From positions 10,104,501 to 10,168,500 of the forward strand of contig JAYKKT010000074.1 of NCBI GenBank assembly GCA_036023115.1: 64,000 bases of DNA, given 5' to 3'. Positions 36,036 through 50,466 of this stretch are shown in pieces; positions within the stretch are counted from its first letter, which is position 1; every line of letters starts with the position of its first letter. A program made the position numbers and the translations under genes. The notes beneath the pieces were generated by a model that saw nothing but the letters and a program-made list of their open reading frames with translations, had not been told where the DNA came from and ran no database searches. The DNA comes from Brasenia schreberi (Eukaryota > Streptophyta > Magnoliopsida > Nymphaeales > Cabombaceae).

Positions 36036-37745
36036 GCAGCAATAGTTATATAAGCTCTTACCAACTGAAGAGAGCCACTCGCAGTGTTTCCCAAACCGTG
36101 CGTGATGACTTGAATGGTTCTTGCCCGTGCCACTATGGAAGGAAACATCTCCACCCACTTGTTCTGTATTTCAAATTTATAAGCATGAGTGGATTGATTA
36201 AATTACACCATTCAATATGACCTTAATGTTCATGCCAATGATTACCAATGGTTTCTTGTTATATGGAAATGAATTTCTCAACTCAAACATCGAATGTGGA
36301 GAGATGATGGGCCGAACTTACTGCATCCAAGAAAAATCCCACATGTATGGCTGCATTCATGATAACAAGGGCAGTATCCCTTGAAGCCTCAGTCCTGAGG
36401 TCCCCTGCACCATGATCCTTGATAGAAACAGGCCATGAGAATGCCTTTGAGTACTCTTCCAAGTTCAAAACTTCTCTTCCTCCCTCTCTACTCCTCATCC
36501 ACAGTGGCTCGCCGTCCTGAGAATCCTTGACAGCTGCCCCATGGCGACCGCTGCAAGCTCGAGTGCCAAAGGCTTCTCCGATTCGAGCAGACCGATCGTC
36601 GGGCTTTCGGGCATTGCCACAATAGGAATTATCTGATCAGTCGACAATGAGGTTTCCATTGATTCATGCAAGTGCCTTGAATAAACGCCCATATCCAAGT
36701 TTAGTGATGAATGAATACTTTGAGCTGACCGCATTGACCCCAGGAGTTCTTGTAGTGTTCCGCTGCTGAACCTTGACGCCATACCACAAAGCCGATCAAG
36801 CTGCATAAAAGTAAAAGATCATTAATCATTACATAGTAGAAGAAAGGGAGAGATGAAAGCACAAGAAAGGAGTATACAACCAACCTCTTCTCTAAGGCGT
36901 GCATTCTCGAAGTTTAGGTGCTGCTCATCGTATGAGACGTCTCCAATAACTGCTAGGCTTCCACAATTTGCGCAGGTGATACTTCTCATAGCTGTTTGGA
37001 GTCTGAAGTTCTCACTCTTGAGGTTCTCATTTTCAGCTCTTAGAACCAGGTTACTTGTGCGATCTGGTTGTGCCTTAGTAAGAGAAACCAATCGATTGTA
37101 CCGAACATAAGAACAACTATTGAGTGGTACTGAAAAGATTACGAAAGCGACTAATAAACCCACTAATCCATGAACCAGAAAAGAATCAGGTGAATAATTA
37201 TAAGGAGTTCGATAGCAAATTAATCAGCGTTTCGCTCAATGTTCAAAATACTGATAAGTTGGTTACCTTCAACTGCGTTCGGCGATTTTGAAACCAAAAC
37301 ATCATTTGCCGAGGTTTCAATCCAAGTTCTTGGCTGAGCTCGAGTCTTTGCTTTTCATCAGGGTGCGGGCACTCCTTAAATAGACTGAAATGCATAATAC
37401 GCAACTTCAAATATAAGAAATGTAGAGAAGAACAACGATGGAGGAGAAGAATAATGTTTTCTTCGTGTGTAGTGAACAGAAAATCAGATGTATATAAAGA
37501 TTTACAAGCAGGAGTTTCGCGTTCTCCCTATTTTACGACAACAATTGCCTTGAGGTGGAAGCCACTATAGTAACTTCTAAGAACTGAAGAGGTCATCTAG
37601 ATAACTCTGTATTGTGGAGCTCAAGCCCGAGATTTCCATGGAAGGGTCCCAAGCTTGAGCATTGCTAGAGTTGCTCGGGAGTGTAGAAAACACGCACGGG
37701 CACCAACGTATTGTCACTTTTTATCCGCATCAACATTTGATGGAA

Positions 37746-37750
37746 GAACC
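37746..37750. repeat. Target-site duplication, left copy
   Basis: GAACC directly before the left LTR. The same five bases follow the right LTR at 43747-43751. Confidence 0.85.
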
Positions 37751-38096
37751 TGTAGGCTCTTACCTTTCGGTTTTCTGGGTCGTCGGAGATTCAGTGAGCG
37801 CAGCGTATATTGATGTCGCGAGGTTTTCGCACGAGGGTTTTCTAAGACGATTGTGTTTTTCTATATCGGTGAATCTGTGTATCTCTTAGTCTATGTTTCA
37901 CCTTGTAAGTGGCTGCCTTTTTATAGGCACCCGCTCCCCTATCTTTTGGCTTTCTCCTCTCGTGGCTTCCCTCGTCTGGGAATGGTAACGGATGGCCATT
38001 ACCGGATTTTCCGATAACAGTTGTCCGTTACATATCCGGCCTCTCCTCAGGTAACGGCTGGATGCTCGAGTCGAGAATGGTCATTTCATTGTAACA
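37751..38096 (-). repeat. Copia 3' LTR
   Basis: 346 bp with TG...CA ends (plus strand tgtaggctcttacc to cattgtaaca). It contains a TATA-like 'tttttatagg'. It differs from its partner by many substitutions and small indels, for example a short indel after 'tgtagg' and another in the 'ggtaacggatgg' part. Confidence 0.92.
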
Positions 38097-38108
38097 TCTC
38101 CCACTTGG
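38097..38108 (-). other. Copia polypurine tract
   Basis: On the minus strand CCAAGTGGGAGA directly precedes the TG of the 3' LTR, the expected place for plus-strand priming. Confidence 0.7.
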
Positions 38109-38290
38109 CCATTCGAGCTAAGTGTATCGACATACTGGTTTTCCTCCCACTTTCTCGGGGTTTTCACTAGTTATGTCGATCCCTGATTACTATTGCAATC
38201 AGAACCTATTGTGTGGTTATTTCCCTACACAACAAATCACTCGTTGTATGGTTATTTACCTATACAACAACATATCTCAAACCCATGTTT

Positions 38291-38737
38291 CTAACATGTT
38301 TTGAGAAGAGTTCTTTTGTTATGCCTTTGGTTAAGGGGTCTGCCAACATTGTCTTCTGTTGGCATGTATGAGATGGATATTTCCTTTCTCATAACTATAT
38401 CATGAACATAGTGGTATTTTACCATTATATACTTGCTTTTTGAGCAATCTGCTCCACTCTTAATAAGAGTAATTGCTGCATTATTATCGCAATAGATAAC
38501 CACCGGCTCATCTGTTATTTCCAGCTTCAAATCACGTATGAAGCGGCTTATCCAGACAGCACTTGTTGTAGCCATACAACAAGCAATATACTCAGCTTCT
38601 TGTGTATGCAACGCTACACAGCCCTGTTTCTTACATACCCAAGAAACAACACCACCTCTAAATAAGAATATTTGTCCTGAGGTTGATTTGCTGTCATCTT
38701 TGCTCCTAGCAAAGTCAGCGTCTGAGTATCCTACCAC
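38291..38737 (-). pseudogene. Copia pol, RNase H part
   Basis: Contains GYSDADFARSKDDSKSTSG, the conserved Ala-Glu-Ala-Glu-Tyr-like segment EAEYIACC, YCDNNAAI and KYHYVHDIV, in the usual copia RNase H order. The open stretch reaches close to the normal end. Confidence 0.9.
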
Positions 38738-38824
38738 TTCTAGTTCATTTACTTAAAAACATAGTTTGAAGTCCTTTGTTCCTTTCAGATATCTTAGAAT
38801 CCTTTTTATAGCTATCCAATGCTG

Positions 38825-39616
38825 TCAACCTCGATTACCTTGATATCTACTGACAAGACCAACAGCAAAGCTACTATCAGGTCTTGTACACAACATAACA
38901 TACATTAAGCTGCCAACAACTTGAGCATAAGGAACATTAGGCTTATCGTCTCCTTCACCGGGACAATCAGCCTTACTTAGTTTCACCCCTTTTTCAACAG
39001 GTGTATCTGCAGACTTGCATTCACCCATTTTGAACTTCTTGAGGATATAGTCTATATATCTCTCTTGACTCAGGCATAAGAGTCTAGATCCTCTATCTCG
39101 AGAGATCTTTATACCCAGGATATAGGATGCTTCTCCCATATCTTTCATTTCGAACTTGGAGTTCAACCATGACTTGGTTTTGACAATCATTTCATTGTCA
39201 TTTTCAGTCAACAATATGTCATCGACATACAAAGATAAGATGACAAAGTGGCTCCCACTGTTCCAAACATAAACACAGTGATCAAGTTTGTTAGCCACAA
39301 ATCCAAGTTCTATAATGGCATTTTGAAAAGTCAAATACCATTGGCGAGGTGACTGTTTTAGGCCATATAGGTAATTTTTCAACCTATACACTTTATCTTC
39401 TTGGCCTTCAATCACAAATCCTTCGGGCTACTGCATGTATATGATTTCTTCTAAATCACCATTTAGAAAGGTGGTTTTTACATCTAACTGATGTAAATTC
39501 AAATCATAGTATGCAGATATTGCCAGGATTATACGTATGGATACAAATTTCGCAACTAGGGAATATGTCTCAACATAGTCTATCCCTTCCTTTTGCGAAA
39601 AACCCTTTGCAACCAA
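38825..39616 (-). pseudogene. Copia pol, reverse transcriptase part
   Basis: Shows VAKGFSQKEGIDYVETYS, LDVKTTFLNGDLEE, LYGLKQSPRQWY and the catalytic YVDD (39218-39229), then the ILGIKISRDR segment. A stop between 39416 and 39428 splits it, and a small gap in frame separates it from RNase H. Confidence 0.9.
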
Positions 39617-39779
39617 CCTCGCTTTAAACTTGTCAATTGTACCATCGACCTTATATTTCTTTTTCAGAACCCATCATAACCCATTTACAACCTATAACTT
39701 TTCTTCCTTTTGGCAAATCAGCCAATTCCCAAACTTGGTTTTTCTCAATGGATTTAATTTCCTTATCCATGACTTTCTT

Positions 39780-40660
39780 CTAGTTTGTTGCTTCTGATGA
39801 ATTCATTGCTTGCTGATAAGTCAAGTTATCAGTCAATTCATCTAAATCTACCGAATTACATACTTCTTCTAAAAGATAAGTGTGATAAGCCTTTAAATAG
39901 GATGGAGTATCTCTTGGCCTCTTATGTCCAATTAAAGTATCGGTAGTTTCAGGAAGTTCTTCTATGGGCTCAAAAGATGATTGGTCAAAATCTACCAAAT
40001 CATCAACATACTCTTCATTGTTTTCCAGGATGTCATTCTTAAAATCTTCTAAGAATTCAACATCTCTGCTTTCAATGAGTCATTGGTCCTTATGACAGAA
40101 CCGATATCCTTTTGAACCTTTTGGATATCCAATAAATATACATCTCAAGGACCTAGTGTCTAGTTTATCTCTAGCCTGTTCAAGGATCTTGACATGTGTA
40201 ATTGATCCCCATCTCCTGAGATGACCTAGGTTGGGTTTTCTCTCAAACCACATCTCATATGGTGTAGTGAACACAGCTTTACATGGTACTCTGTTGAGCA
40301 CGTAAACAGTTGTACTTACCGCTTCTCCCCAAAAGACCCTTGGTAGAGAGGCATCAATAATCATAGACCTTGTCATATTCAACAAGGTTCTATTATATCT
40401 TTCAGCTATACCATTTTGTTGAGGTGTTCTAGGCATTGTATTTTGTTTAGTAATACCAAAGTCTTTACAGAATTCTAAAAATTATGCTGAGGTATACTCA
40501 CCTCCTCTGTCTAATCTCAAGACTTTGATAGTATGCCCCAATTGATTTTCTACTTCTTGTTTATATTCTTTAAATGCTTCAAGTACCTCTGATTTCTGTG
40601 CTAAAAGATATATATACATATATCTAGAGTAATCATCGATAAAGGTTATAAAGTAACCCT
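39780..40660 (-). pseudogene. Copia pol, integrase core and linker
   Basis: The integrase core ends with the family signature TPQQNGIAERYNRTLL near 40400-40430, preceded by the LRLDRGGEY region, where a stop interrupts the frame. The linker region toward reverse transcriptase includes HKRPRDTPSYLK. Several stops break the frame. Confidence 0.85.
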
Positions 40661-40664
40661 TTCC

Positions 40665-41114
40665 TCAATGTGTCTTTACTTTAAAAGGTCCACATAAATC
40701 TGTGTGAATAATCTCTAACAGGGTTGTTGCCCTTTTTGTTTCCTTGGGAAAGACTTTTCTTGTCATTTTTTCTTGTATGCAAGCTTCACATTTGTTGAAA
40801 GTCTTTTCCTCAAATCCGGGTAATAAGTCAAAGTTGGATAATTTTCTCAACTTTTCCAGACTTATATGCCCTAGGCGTTTATGCCACATATTCACATCAA
40901 CAGAAAAGACACTTTTAATATAAACAGAAGATTGATGATTTTTATTATCGGATAACTTGAACAGTCCATGTTCTACATCAAATTCTCCTGAGAACAATAT
41001 TCTCCCATGTTTTCCCACAGTCACCTTGTTAGGTACAAACCTAACTTCAAAACCTTTCTTTACTAAGGCAGGGACAGAGACCAGATTGTGCCTTATAGAT
41101 AACACAATTAACAC
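40665..41114 (-). pseudogene. Copia pol, protease end and GAG-pre-integrase zinc finger
   Basis: HNLVSVPALVKKGFEV is the usual segment after the protease. WHKRLGHISLEKL and KCEACIQEKM form the HHCC zinc-binding region before the integrase core. Confidence 0.88.
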
Positions 41115-41369
41115 ATCGGTCGGTACAATTGGTTTGCCTTGTACAAATATCCTAAATGATCAAATACCCAAAACATCGGAAAAAATATTGTTTCTCATGT
41201 ACACATGATGTTCTCCGGGTTGATATTCCTTTAGATAAATTGCCCCTTCCTTGGTTTTCGAGATGTGTCTTGTAGCTCTAGAGTCTATCCACCAACTTGT
41301 AACTCGGCGGTCCAAGTAAAGGCATTTTGAAATTACACAGATTATGTCCTACTTCTTCGATTATCCGCG

Positions 41370-42192
41370 CTATGCATTGTTTCCTCCAGCTTTCTTGTTG
41401 CAGCAGTCCCTCTTATAGTGCCCCATCTTTCCATAGTTGAAGCACTTGATTCGAAAAGCGGTTTCCTGTGATTTCTTAAAAGCTTGATCGCCTTTCTTGT
41501 TATTCTTGCCAAACTTTTTATTTGGTTTCTTTTTCTGGTTGGATTTGGAGCTAGATGCCAACTCATCCTGGACTACTAGCAGTTTTTTCCTTTTATTTTT
41601 GAGCATGTGTTCTTGCTCAATTGCTAGCTTTAGGGGCAATTCCAAAAGGTTGATTTCAGGCCCTAACCTTAAGGCAGTGGTCACCACATTCCATGATGGA
41701 GGTAGACTGTTCAGTATAATTGATATCTGCATTGGTTCGAAGATGACTTATTTTGCTACGGCTAAATCTCTAGCCATTATTAGCATATGATTTACATGTT
41801 CTACTACATTTTCTCCTTCTTTCATTCTGAAGGAGTTGTATTTTTGTAATAGCAACTACACATGCAACTTTGCAGTTGTATCATACTTAGCTGTTAATGA
41901 GTCAAACAGCTCTTTCGCAGTCTCAAATTCTTCAAAGACTCTAATCAGGTCATCCTCCATATAAGTTAATATTACAGTTCTTGCTATGGTATCATCTTTT
42001 AGAAATGTTTTATACATTTCTAACTGTTGTTGATTTGCGTCTGGTGGTGGAGGACGCATTGTTTCCTTTAACACATACTCTACATCTTCTAGTGTTAGAG
42101 CTATCGGGATTCTTCTCTTCCATGTCTGGAAGTTCAGACCGTTTAGTTTTTTTTGTTTTTGTCGGTTCGGATACACATATCCTAGAACTCAT
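41370..42192 (-). pseudogene. Copia gag with CCHC zinc knuckle
   Basis: FQTWKRRIPIALTLEDVEYVL and the AKELFDSLTAKYD region belong to the UBN2/gag family. A stop at 41856 is followed by a second open part, including ILNSLPPSWNVVTTAL, that carries the zinc knuckle CFNYGKMGHYKRDC. A frame change lies close to the start, in a T-rich run near 42140-42160. Confidence 0.88.
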
Positions 42193-43030
42193 TTTTGTTT
42201 GGCAAAAATACTAAGCAAGCGATCTTTTTCTTTCTAAAGGAAACAAAGGAAAAATACAAAGCAAGAAACACGTTAACTTGATGCAGAATTGAAAAAATTA
42301 ATAATTTTTCTAAGGGTTTTTCTGCCTCTAAACCCTTAAACGAATACCAAAGGATAAATATGTAATTTTACTTATTTGTCTCTTTTTGTATTTTTGAAAA
42401 ATCACAAGGACAAACTCGTAAAATCACTATTTGTATTCTTGTAAAATTCGCAATTGATCGGGGTTAAAATCATAATTTTAACTCTCAGGGCGATTTGACT
42501 AAATGGCAGAAACGATATTTTCCAAACCGGATTGAATAATACCGTAAATTAACAACCCTTGGTATTTTTGTAATTTTCAAAAATGGCCAAAGGTAAACTT
42601 GTCCTTTTACCGTAGCAATTTCGTAATAATCAGAAAATAATGGGGGGCAGTTCTATCTTTCTCTCTCAAAACCCGAGGCGGTTTTCTAAAACCACTGGCG
42701 GTTTCAAAAAATCGCTGGTGGTTTTCGGGAAACTGACGGCGTTTTTGAAAACCGCTGGTTTTTCCCGTCGCGGTTTTCTAAAAAATAGTAGTTTTTTTTA
42801 TATTTATATCGCTATAAAAGCGAAAAAATAAAAAACTTTACAAATCTAGATTTTTCCAGAGAGAGAGAGAGAGGGAGAGAGAGGGGTTCGACCGATGGCC
42901 GACCGTCGGTGTCGGTTGTCGGCTGTCGGGTTCTTCTTCTTCCAAGTACTCCAATCAGCTGTTGTTTGTCGCTTACTGTTTCTGTCTCGTCTTCGGGCTT
43001 TTTCCGTCTTGTCGTTGTTTTGCCTTTTTG

Positions 43031-43310
43031 GGGCTTTCCGTCGGCCTGCCTCTGGCTTTGCCTTTTGTGGCTTTCCGCCGGCCTGCCTCTAGCTTTGCCT
43101 TTGGGGCTTTCCGTCGGGCTGCCTCTGGCTTTGCCTTTGGGGCTTTCCGCCGGCCTGCCTCTGGCTTTGCCTTTTGTGGCTTTCCGTCGGCCTGCCTCTA
43201 GCTTTGCCTTTGGCGCTTTCTGTCGGCCTGCCTCTGGCTTTACCTTTTGTAACTTTTCGTCGGCCTGCCTCTAGCTTTACCTTTGTCGCTTTCCGCTGGC
43301 TGGCCTCCGA
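43031..43310. repeat. 36-37-bp minisatellite in the copia leader, about seven units
   Basis: Units of the form 'ggctttccgtcggcctgcct' followed by 'ctggctttgccttttgt' repeat between the primer binding site and gag. Equivalent points are at 43044, 43081 and 43117, then onwards. Frames through it give leucine/alanine-rich peptides that are not genes. Confidence 0.9.
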
Positions 43311-43384
43311 CCACCGACTTCTCTTTCTTTCAAAAAAAAAAATTCTAACCCTCTTCTCTCTTTTTTTTTTTGCAGGGAACCAGG

Positions 43385-43396
43385 CCCTGATACCAC
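43385..43396 (-). other. Copia primer binding site (initiator Met tRNA type)
   Basis: On the minus strand TGGTATCAGGG follows the 5' LTR after one base. The usual plant copia site complementary to the initiator methionine tRNA is TGGTATCAGAGC, so one base differs. Confidence 0.8.
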
Positions 43397-43746
43397 TGTA
43401 GGGGATTTCCGGCTCTTACCTTTCGGTCTTCTGGGTCGCCGGAGATTTAGTGAGCGCAGCGGATGTTGATGTCGCGAGGTTTCCGCACGAGGGTTTTCTC
43501 AGACGACTGTGTTTTTCTATATCGGTGAATTTGTGTATCTCTTAGTCTATGTTTTACTTTGTAAGTGGCTGCCTTTTTATAGGCACCCGCTCCCCCGTCG
43601 TCGGGCTTTCTCCTCTCGTGGCTTCTTTCGTCTGGGAGTGGTAACGGATGACAGCCATCCGTTACATATACGGCCTCTCCTCAGGTAACGGCTGGATGGC
43701 CAGTCCAGCCGTTACTCGAGCCGAGAATGGCCATTTCATTGTAAGA
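43397..43746 (-). repeat. Copia 5' LTR
   Basis: 350 bp. The plus-strand left end is TG (tgtaggggatttcc). The right end reads 'cattgtaaga' where its partner has 'cattgtaaca', a mutation of the terminal CA. Confidence 0.9.
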
Positions 43747-44799
43747 GAACCATCTTCTACAATTTGTTTTATAGAGGCCATTGCTTAATCTTATGCATTT
43801 CTTCAAGGATTTTTTGAAGAGACCTTGCTTCAAAGCAACCAACTTGAATCGGTTTCATAATCTTCTTCTCATTTAATTTGATAGTTAATGGATGCAAATT
43901 CATAATGGAAATGAAACGATTTATAACAAAAGGAGGAGGGCTTACGCTTCCATTTCTTGAATTTGCCTAGCTGTGTGCCTGCGATAGCTCTTCTTTTTAG
44001 GTTGATCTCCTTCTTGGTCCTCTCCATAACCTCCATCCATATAATTTCCGCTCCCACCCGATCCGCTTTCTGTCTCTTCCTCTTTGCATTTCTGCAAGCC
44101 ACTCGCCTCCTACTTCTACATACGAAAACAAGCGTAGCAGGACGGTCACACTGTATACACCATGCAAAAATAAAATATTTCCTTTCTACCAAAGACACAG
44201 ATTTGTGTCTTTGGTAGAGAGAGAGAGATGGACACACACTCGTCAGAGAGAAATCTAACTGAAGGACACTGAGCCTGCAGAAGGACAAGCTACTTTAACC
44301 ACATATTGATACATTCAATCTCTGCGAGGAGTTATTCGATAACTTAGCCTGCAGCAGGACACTGAGCCTGCTAATACTCGAACTCAGACTCGATTAAGCT
44401 CATTAACATGGCTGCGAACAACTTAAAACCTAAACCCAGCTTGGATGTTATTGAAGTTAACTTTTATATTAAAATTTTATGTCACCACTATTGAAAATTA
44501 ATTATTTCAAGAATTCAAAAACTTGTCCATCTCGGCATGTCCATTTGCTGATTCGGGATCAAAGTTTGGAGCTTAGCTGATAACTTGGCGAAACTGAAAC
44601 AGATGAAGCCTATACAGACAAAAACATGGCTACCACCATGTTTGAACAGTTCAAAGATTGACAGAGTGCAGACCTAGTGAATTCCTACTCAATCATGAAC
44701 CTACAATTATGCCACCTTTCATCTATTGAAGGGTCATAAAATCACGAAAGCCAAACCTGATATGAAACTAGTAGAGATATCAAGTGAAACACACACACA

Positions 44800-44802
<3 letters not shown>

Positions 44803-44859
<57 letters not shown>
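44803..44859. repeat. (TA)n microsatellite in HD-ZIP intron 1
   Basis: About 28 TA units between the first and second coding exons. Confidence 0.95.
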
Positions 44860-44861
<2 letters not shown>

Positions 44862-45057
44862 CATAAATTAAGATCAATTCTATGCAATAAAATATGCTTA
44901 CTGGGACAAGAGCAGAAAACGTGGCCGCAGATTGGAAAGGCATATCGGTAAGGAAATTTAGGTTGGGAGTTCCAAACATCGCAGTAGGCATGGAAAATAA
45001 AGGTTCTCCATCTGCATTCGCTCCCACGGAAGATAAAACTTGACATTCACCATACAT

Positions 45058-48004
<2,947 letters not shown>

Positions 48005-48360
48005 AAAGGATGTTATTATGTAGCAGGAATGAAGATGTTGAGATGGATGAGTGGTCAAACAAGAAAAACCCCATAAACAAATTAGGAATGGTATGAAAGA
48101 AAATCATTTAAAATGGATTCGACACATAGAAAGATAACCAAAAGAAGATTCGATAAAAAAGTATAAAAATTATATTGTAAAAATGTTAAAAGATGAAAAA
48201 GAAGAATACAAAAGTATTGGAAGAAAATAATAAAAAATGTTTTAGCTTATGTTGAGTTAACTGCTAGCATGACACATGATTGGTTTCTATGGAAACAAAA
48301 AATCCATGTAACTGACCCATCCAGCTTGAGAAAAGGCTTTCCTTTTATTGTTGATGATTA
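48005..48360 (+). mobile_element. LINE 3' fragment, copy A
   Basis: Starts in sequence resembling 'atgaagatgttgagatggat' and 'gagtggtcaaaca', runs through 'gctagcatgacacatgattg' and ends at 'gacccatccagcttgag' with 'aaaaggctt' and a short GTT tail. The same order occurs at 50095-50463 in copy B. Confidence 0.75.
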
Positions 48361-48639
48361 TAAGAAGAGCGGGTAAAAAATGATAAATTTTATGATCTTG
48401 CTTTTTAGATATAACCACTAGTACAACACAATGTAAAGCATAATGTGAACTAATAATAGACATATACCTTACCTTGTCACTGTGAAGTCAACTTATATAT
48501 ATAAAACTTTTTTGAGGTACACTTGTATTTCGAGTGAGGTGAACTTATATTTCACGTCTACAAAGTACTTGTATTTTTAAATATTTTGAGTGAGAAGCAT
48601 GCCTTATGTCACCTTAAAGTAGATCCCCCACTGTAAATC

Positions 48640-50466
48640 ACCACCCTATCTATTTATTCGAAATTATCATGACATGTTATAAATTACATTATGTTAAGAA
48701 GGCTAGTGAAATTCGGAAGGCTTATAAGAAAGCAAAACAAACCGTTAGTAAAGCAAAAACTAATATTTGGGAGGATTTATATAAAAGTTTACCTCAAAAG
48801 AAGATGAAAGAGATATTTTTAGGATAGATAAGGCTAGAGATAAGAAAATTTAGGATCTTACTTTTGTTAGATGCATCAAAGATGGGGATGGAAAGATTCT
48901 ACTGGCGAATAATGATATCAAAAATAGATGAAAATTTATTTCTATAAGTTTTTTAATAAAAATAGAGATGTTAATATTAGCTTACAAGAGTTAGCCAATA
49001 AGAAAAGTATATAAACCACAATTTTTATCGGTGTATTAAAAAAAATAAAGTTAAAGATGCTCTTAAACATACGAAAATTGATAAATCTATAGGATCAGAC
49101 AATATTCCTATAGAAGTATGAAAAATTCTAAGAGAGACAAGGATCACTTGGCTTATAAGACTATTTAATGAAATATAGAAAACTCAAAAGATGCCTAAAG
49201 AATTGAGAGCAAGTACTCTTATACCTATATATAAGAAAAAGGGACACATTCAAAATTGTGCAAATTATTGATGTATCAAGTTAATGAGTCATACTATAAA
49301 ATTATGAGAAAGAATTATCGAATGTAGGTTAAAACAAGTATCGAGTATAATAGAGAACCAATTTGGATTCATGCTAAGTAGATATATTATTTAAGTGATT
49401 CACCTATTTAAAAAAAAGAATATTACATGATATTTATTTATCTAGAAAAAGCCAATGATAGGATGCCAAGAGATGTTCTTTAGAAAAGAAATGTATTCTA
49501 TTAACATACATCAATCTTATAAGAGACATGTACAATGATGCTAAAACATGTGTAAGGACCAATAAAGGAATGATAAACTTTTTAGAAATTAATATTGGGT
49601 TATATCAAAGATCAACTTTGAGTCTATATTTATTTATTTTGGTTATTGATAAGTTAAAAAAATATATAAAAGATAAAGTACCTTGGTGTATATTATTTGC
49701 ATATGATATTATGTTAGGGATGAGTATGAGGAAAAAGTTAATAGGAAATTGAAACTATGGAGAGAAGCATTATAAAGTAAAGGCTTCTGACTTAATAAAA
49801 TAAAGACAAAATATATGAAATATAAGTTTGAACATTTGGTTACTTCTAAGGACATATAAATTAAGATTGGCACACATTGCATCTCTTAACAGGAAAGTTT
49901 TAAATATGTAGGATCATCTTTTTTGAGTGATAGAAAAATTGATAGGGAATACCAATAAAATTGAAAGGTATTCTATATGATTAGAAAATACCATTAAAGT
50001 TGAATGGTAAATATTATTGAGCAACAATCAGACCTACTATGTTTTATAGTTTTGAGTATTGGGCAGTTAATCATCAACATGTGCAAAAGATGTTTGTAGT
50101 AAAAATAAAGATGTTGAGATGGATTAGTGGCCACACAAAGAAAAAATATATACATAATGAGGTTATTAGAAACAAATTGAGAGTAGAACCAATATAGCAT
50201 AAAATTAGGAAAAATCTTTTAAAATAGTTTGGACATATAGAAAGATGACTAAAGGATGCTCCTGTAAGAAAATATGAATAACTATATTGTGAAATATTAA
50301 AAAAGAAAAAAGACAACCACAAAAGTGTTGAAAGAAACAATAAAAAATGATCTAGCTTATATTGAGTTAATTGCTAGCATAGCATATGATAGGGCTATGA
50401 GAAAACAAAGAATTCATATAGTTGATCCCATCTAGTATGGGAAAAGGCTTAGTTGTTGTTGTTGAT
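48640..50466 (+). mobile_element. Decayed LINE with reverse transcriptase remnants, copy B
   Basis: In shifting frames it encodes remnants typical of plant LINE reverse transcriptases: an AYKKAKQTVSKAKT-like segment near 48720, ENQFGFM near 49350, MYNDAKTCVRTNKG at 49528, then VIDKLKKYIKDKVPWC and FAYDIML near 49640-49710, where active copies have FADD. The end carries MLRW-like sequence near 50110 and a (GTT)n tail at about 50452-50463. The catalytic Asp pair is altered and there are many stops, so it is inactive. Confidence 0.85.

Larger units (their letters stand above)
37751..43746 (-). mobile_element. Complete but decayed Ty1/copia LTR retrotransposon
   Basis: The element is 5996 bp and bounded by two LTRs that share most of their sequence (left 37751-38096, right 43397-43746), inside a GAACC target duplication. 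It reads on the minus strand: right LTR, primer binding site, a leader with a minisatellite, gag, protease/integrase, reverse transcriptase, RNase H, polypurine tract, left LTR. Integrase lying before reverse transcriptase identifies Ty1/copia. All coding parts are interrupted by stops or frameshifts, so it cannot move by itself. It lies in the same orientation as the HD-ZIP gene and entirely inside the intron that separates the two homeobox exons. Confidence 0.93.
33208..45057 (-). pseudogene. Class IV HD-ZIP transcription factor gene (HDG5/ROC3-like), damaged
   Basis: Exons on the minus strand: 45057-44902, 44091-43946, 37384-37267, 37073-36885, 36800-36322, 36163-36062, 35541-35299, 34274-34100, 33941-about 33800, 33696-33601 and 33372-about 33208. 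The protein starts MYGECQVLSS like HDG5-type members. It has the homeodomain (KKKSYRRHTARQIQEMEALF joined to KECPHP, then [11 protein letters not shown]), the ZLZ dimerisation region with a CxxC motif (CANC), and the START domain ([86 protein letters not shown]). Such factors bind the L1 box and act in epidermis. Lesions: one base missing at about 36519/36520; stop TAA at 33796-33798 followed by loss of the rest of that exon; TGA at 33214-33216; LTR-like sequence replacing the C-terminus. Homeodomain helix 3 reads QMMFWF where relatives have QVKFWF. A 6-kb copia element lies in intron 2. Splice sites are otherwise intact. Confidence 0.9.

Noticed and set aside
34230..36158. Open frames of about 100-150 codons with YIYIYI, THTHTH or CVCVCV runs
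   Set aside because: They are translations of TA and TG/CA microsatellites lying in HD-ZIP introns.
42895..43401. Leu/Ala-rich frames up to 121 codons
   Set aside because: They run through the minisatellite in the copia leader in all three plus-strand frames, opposite to the element's coding strand.
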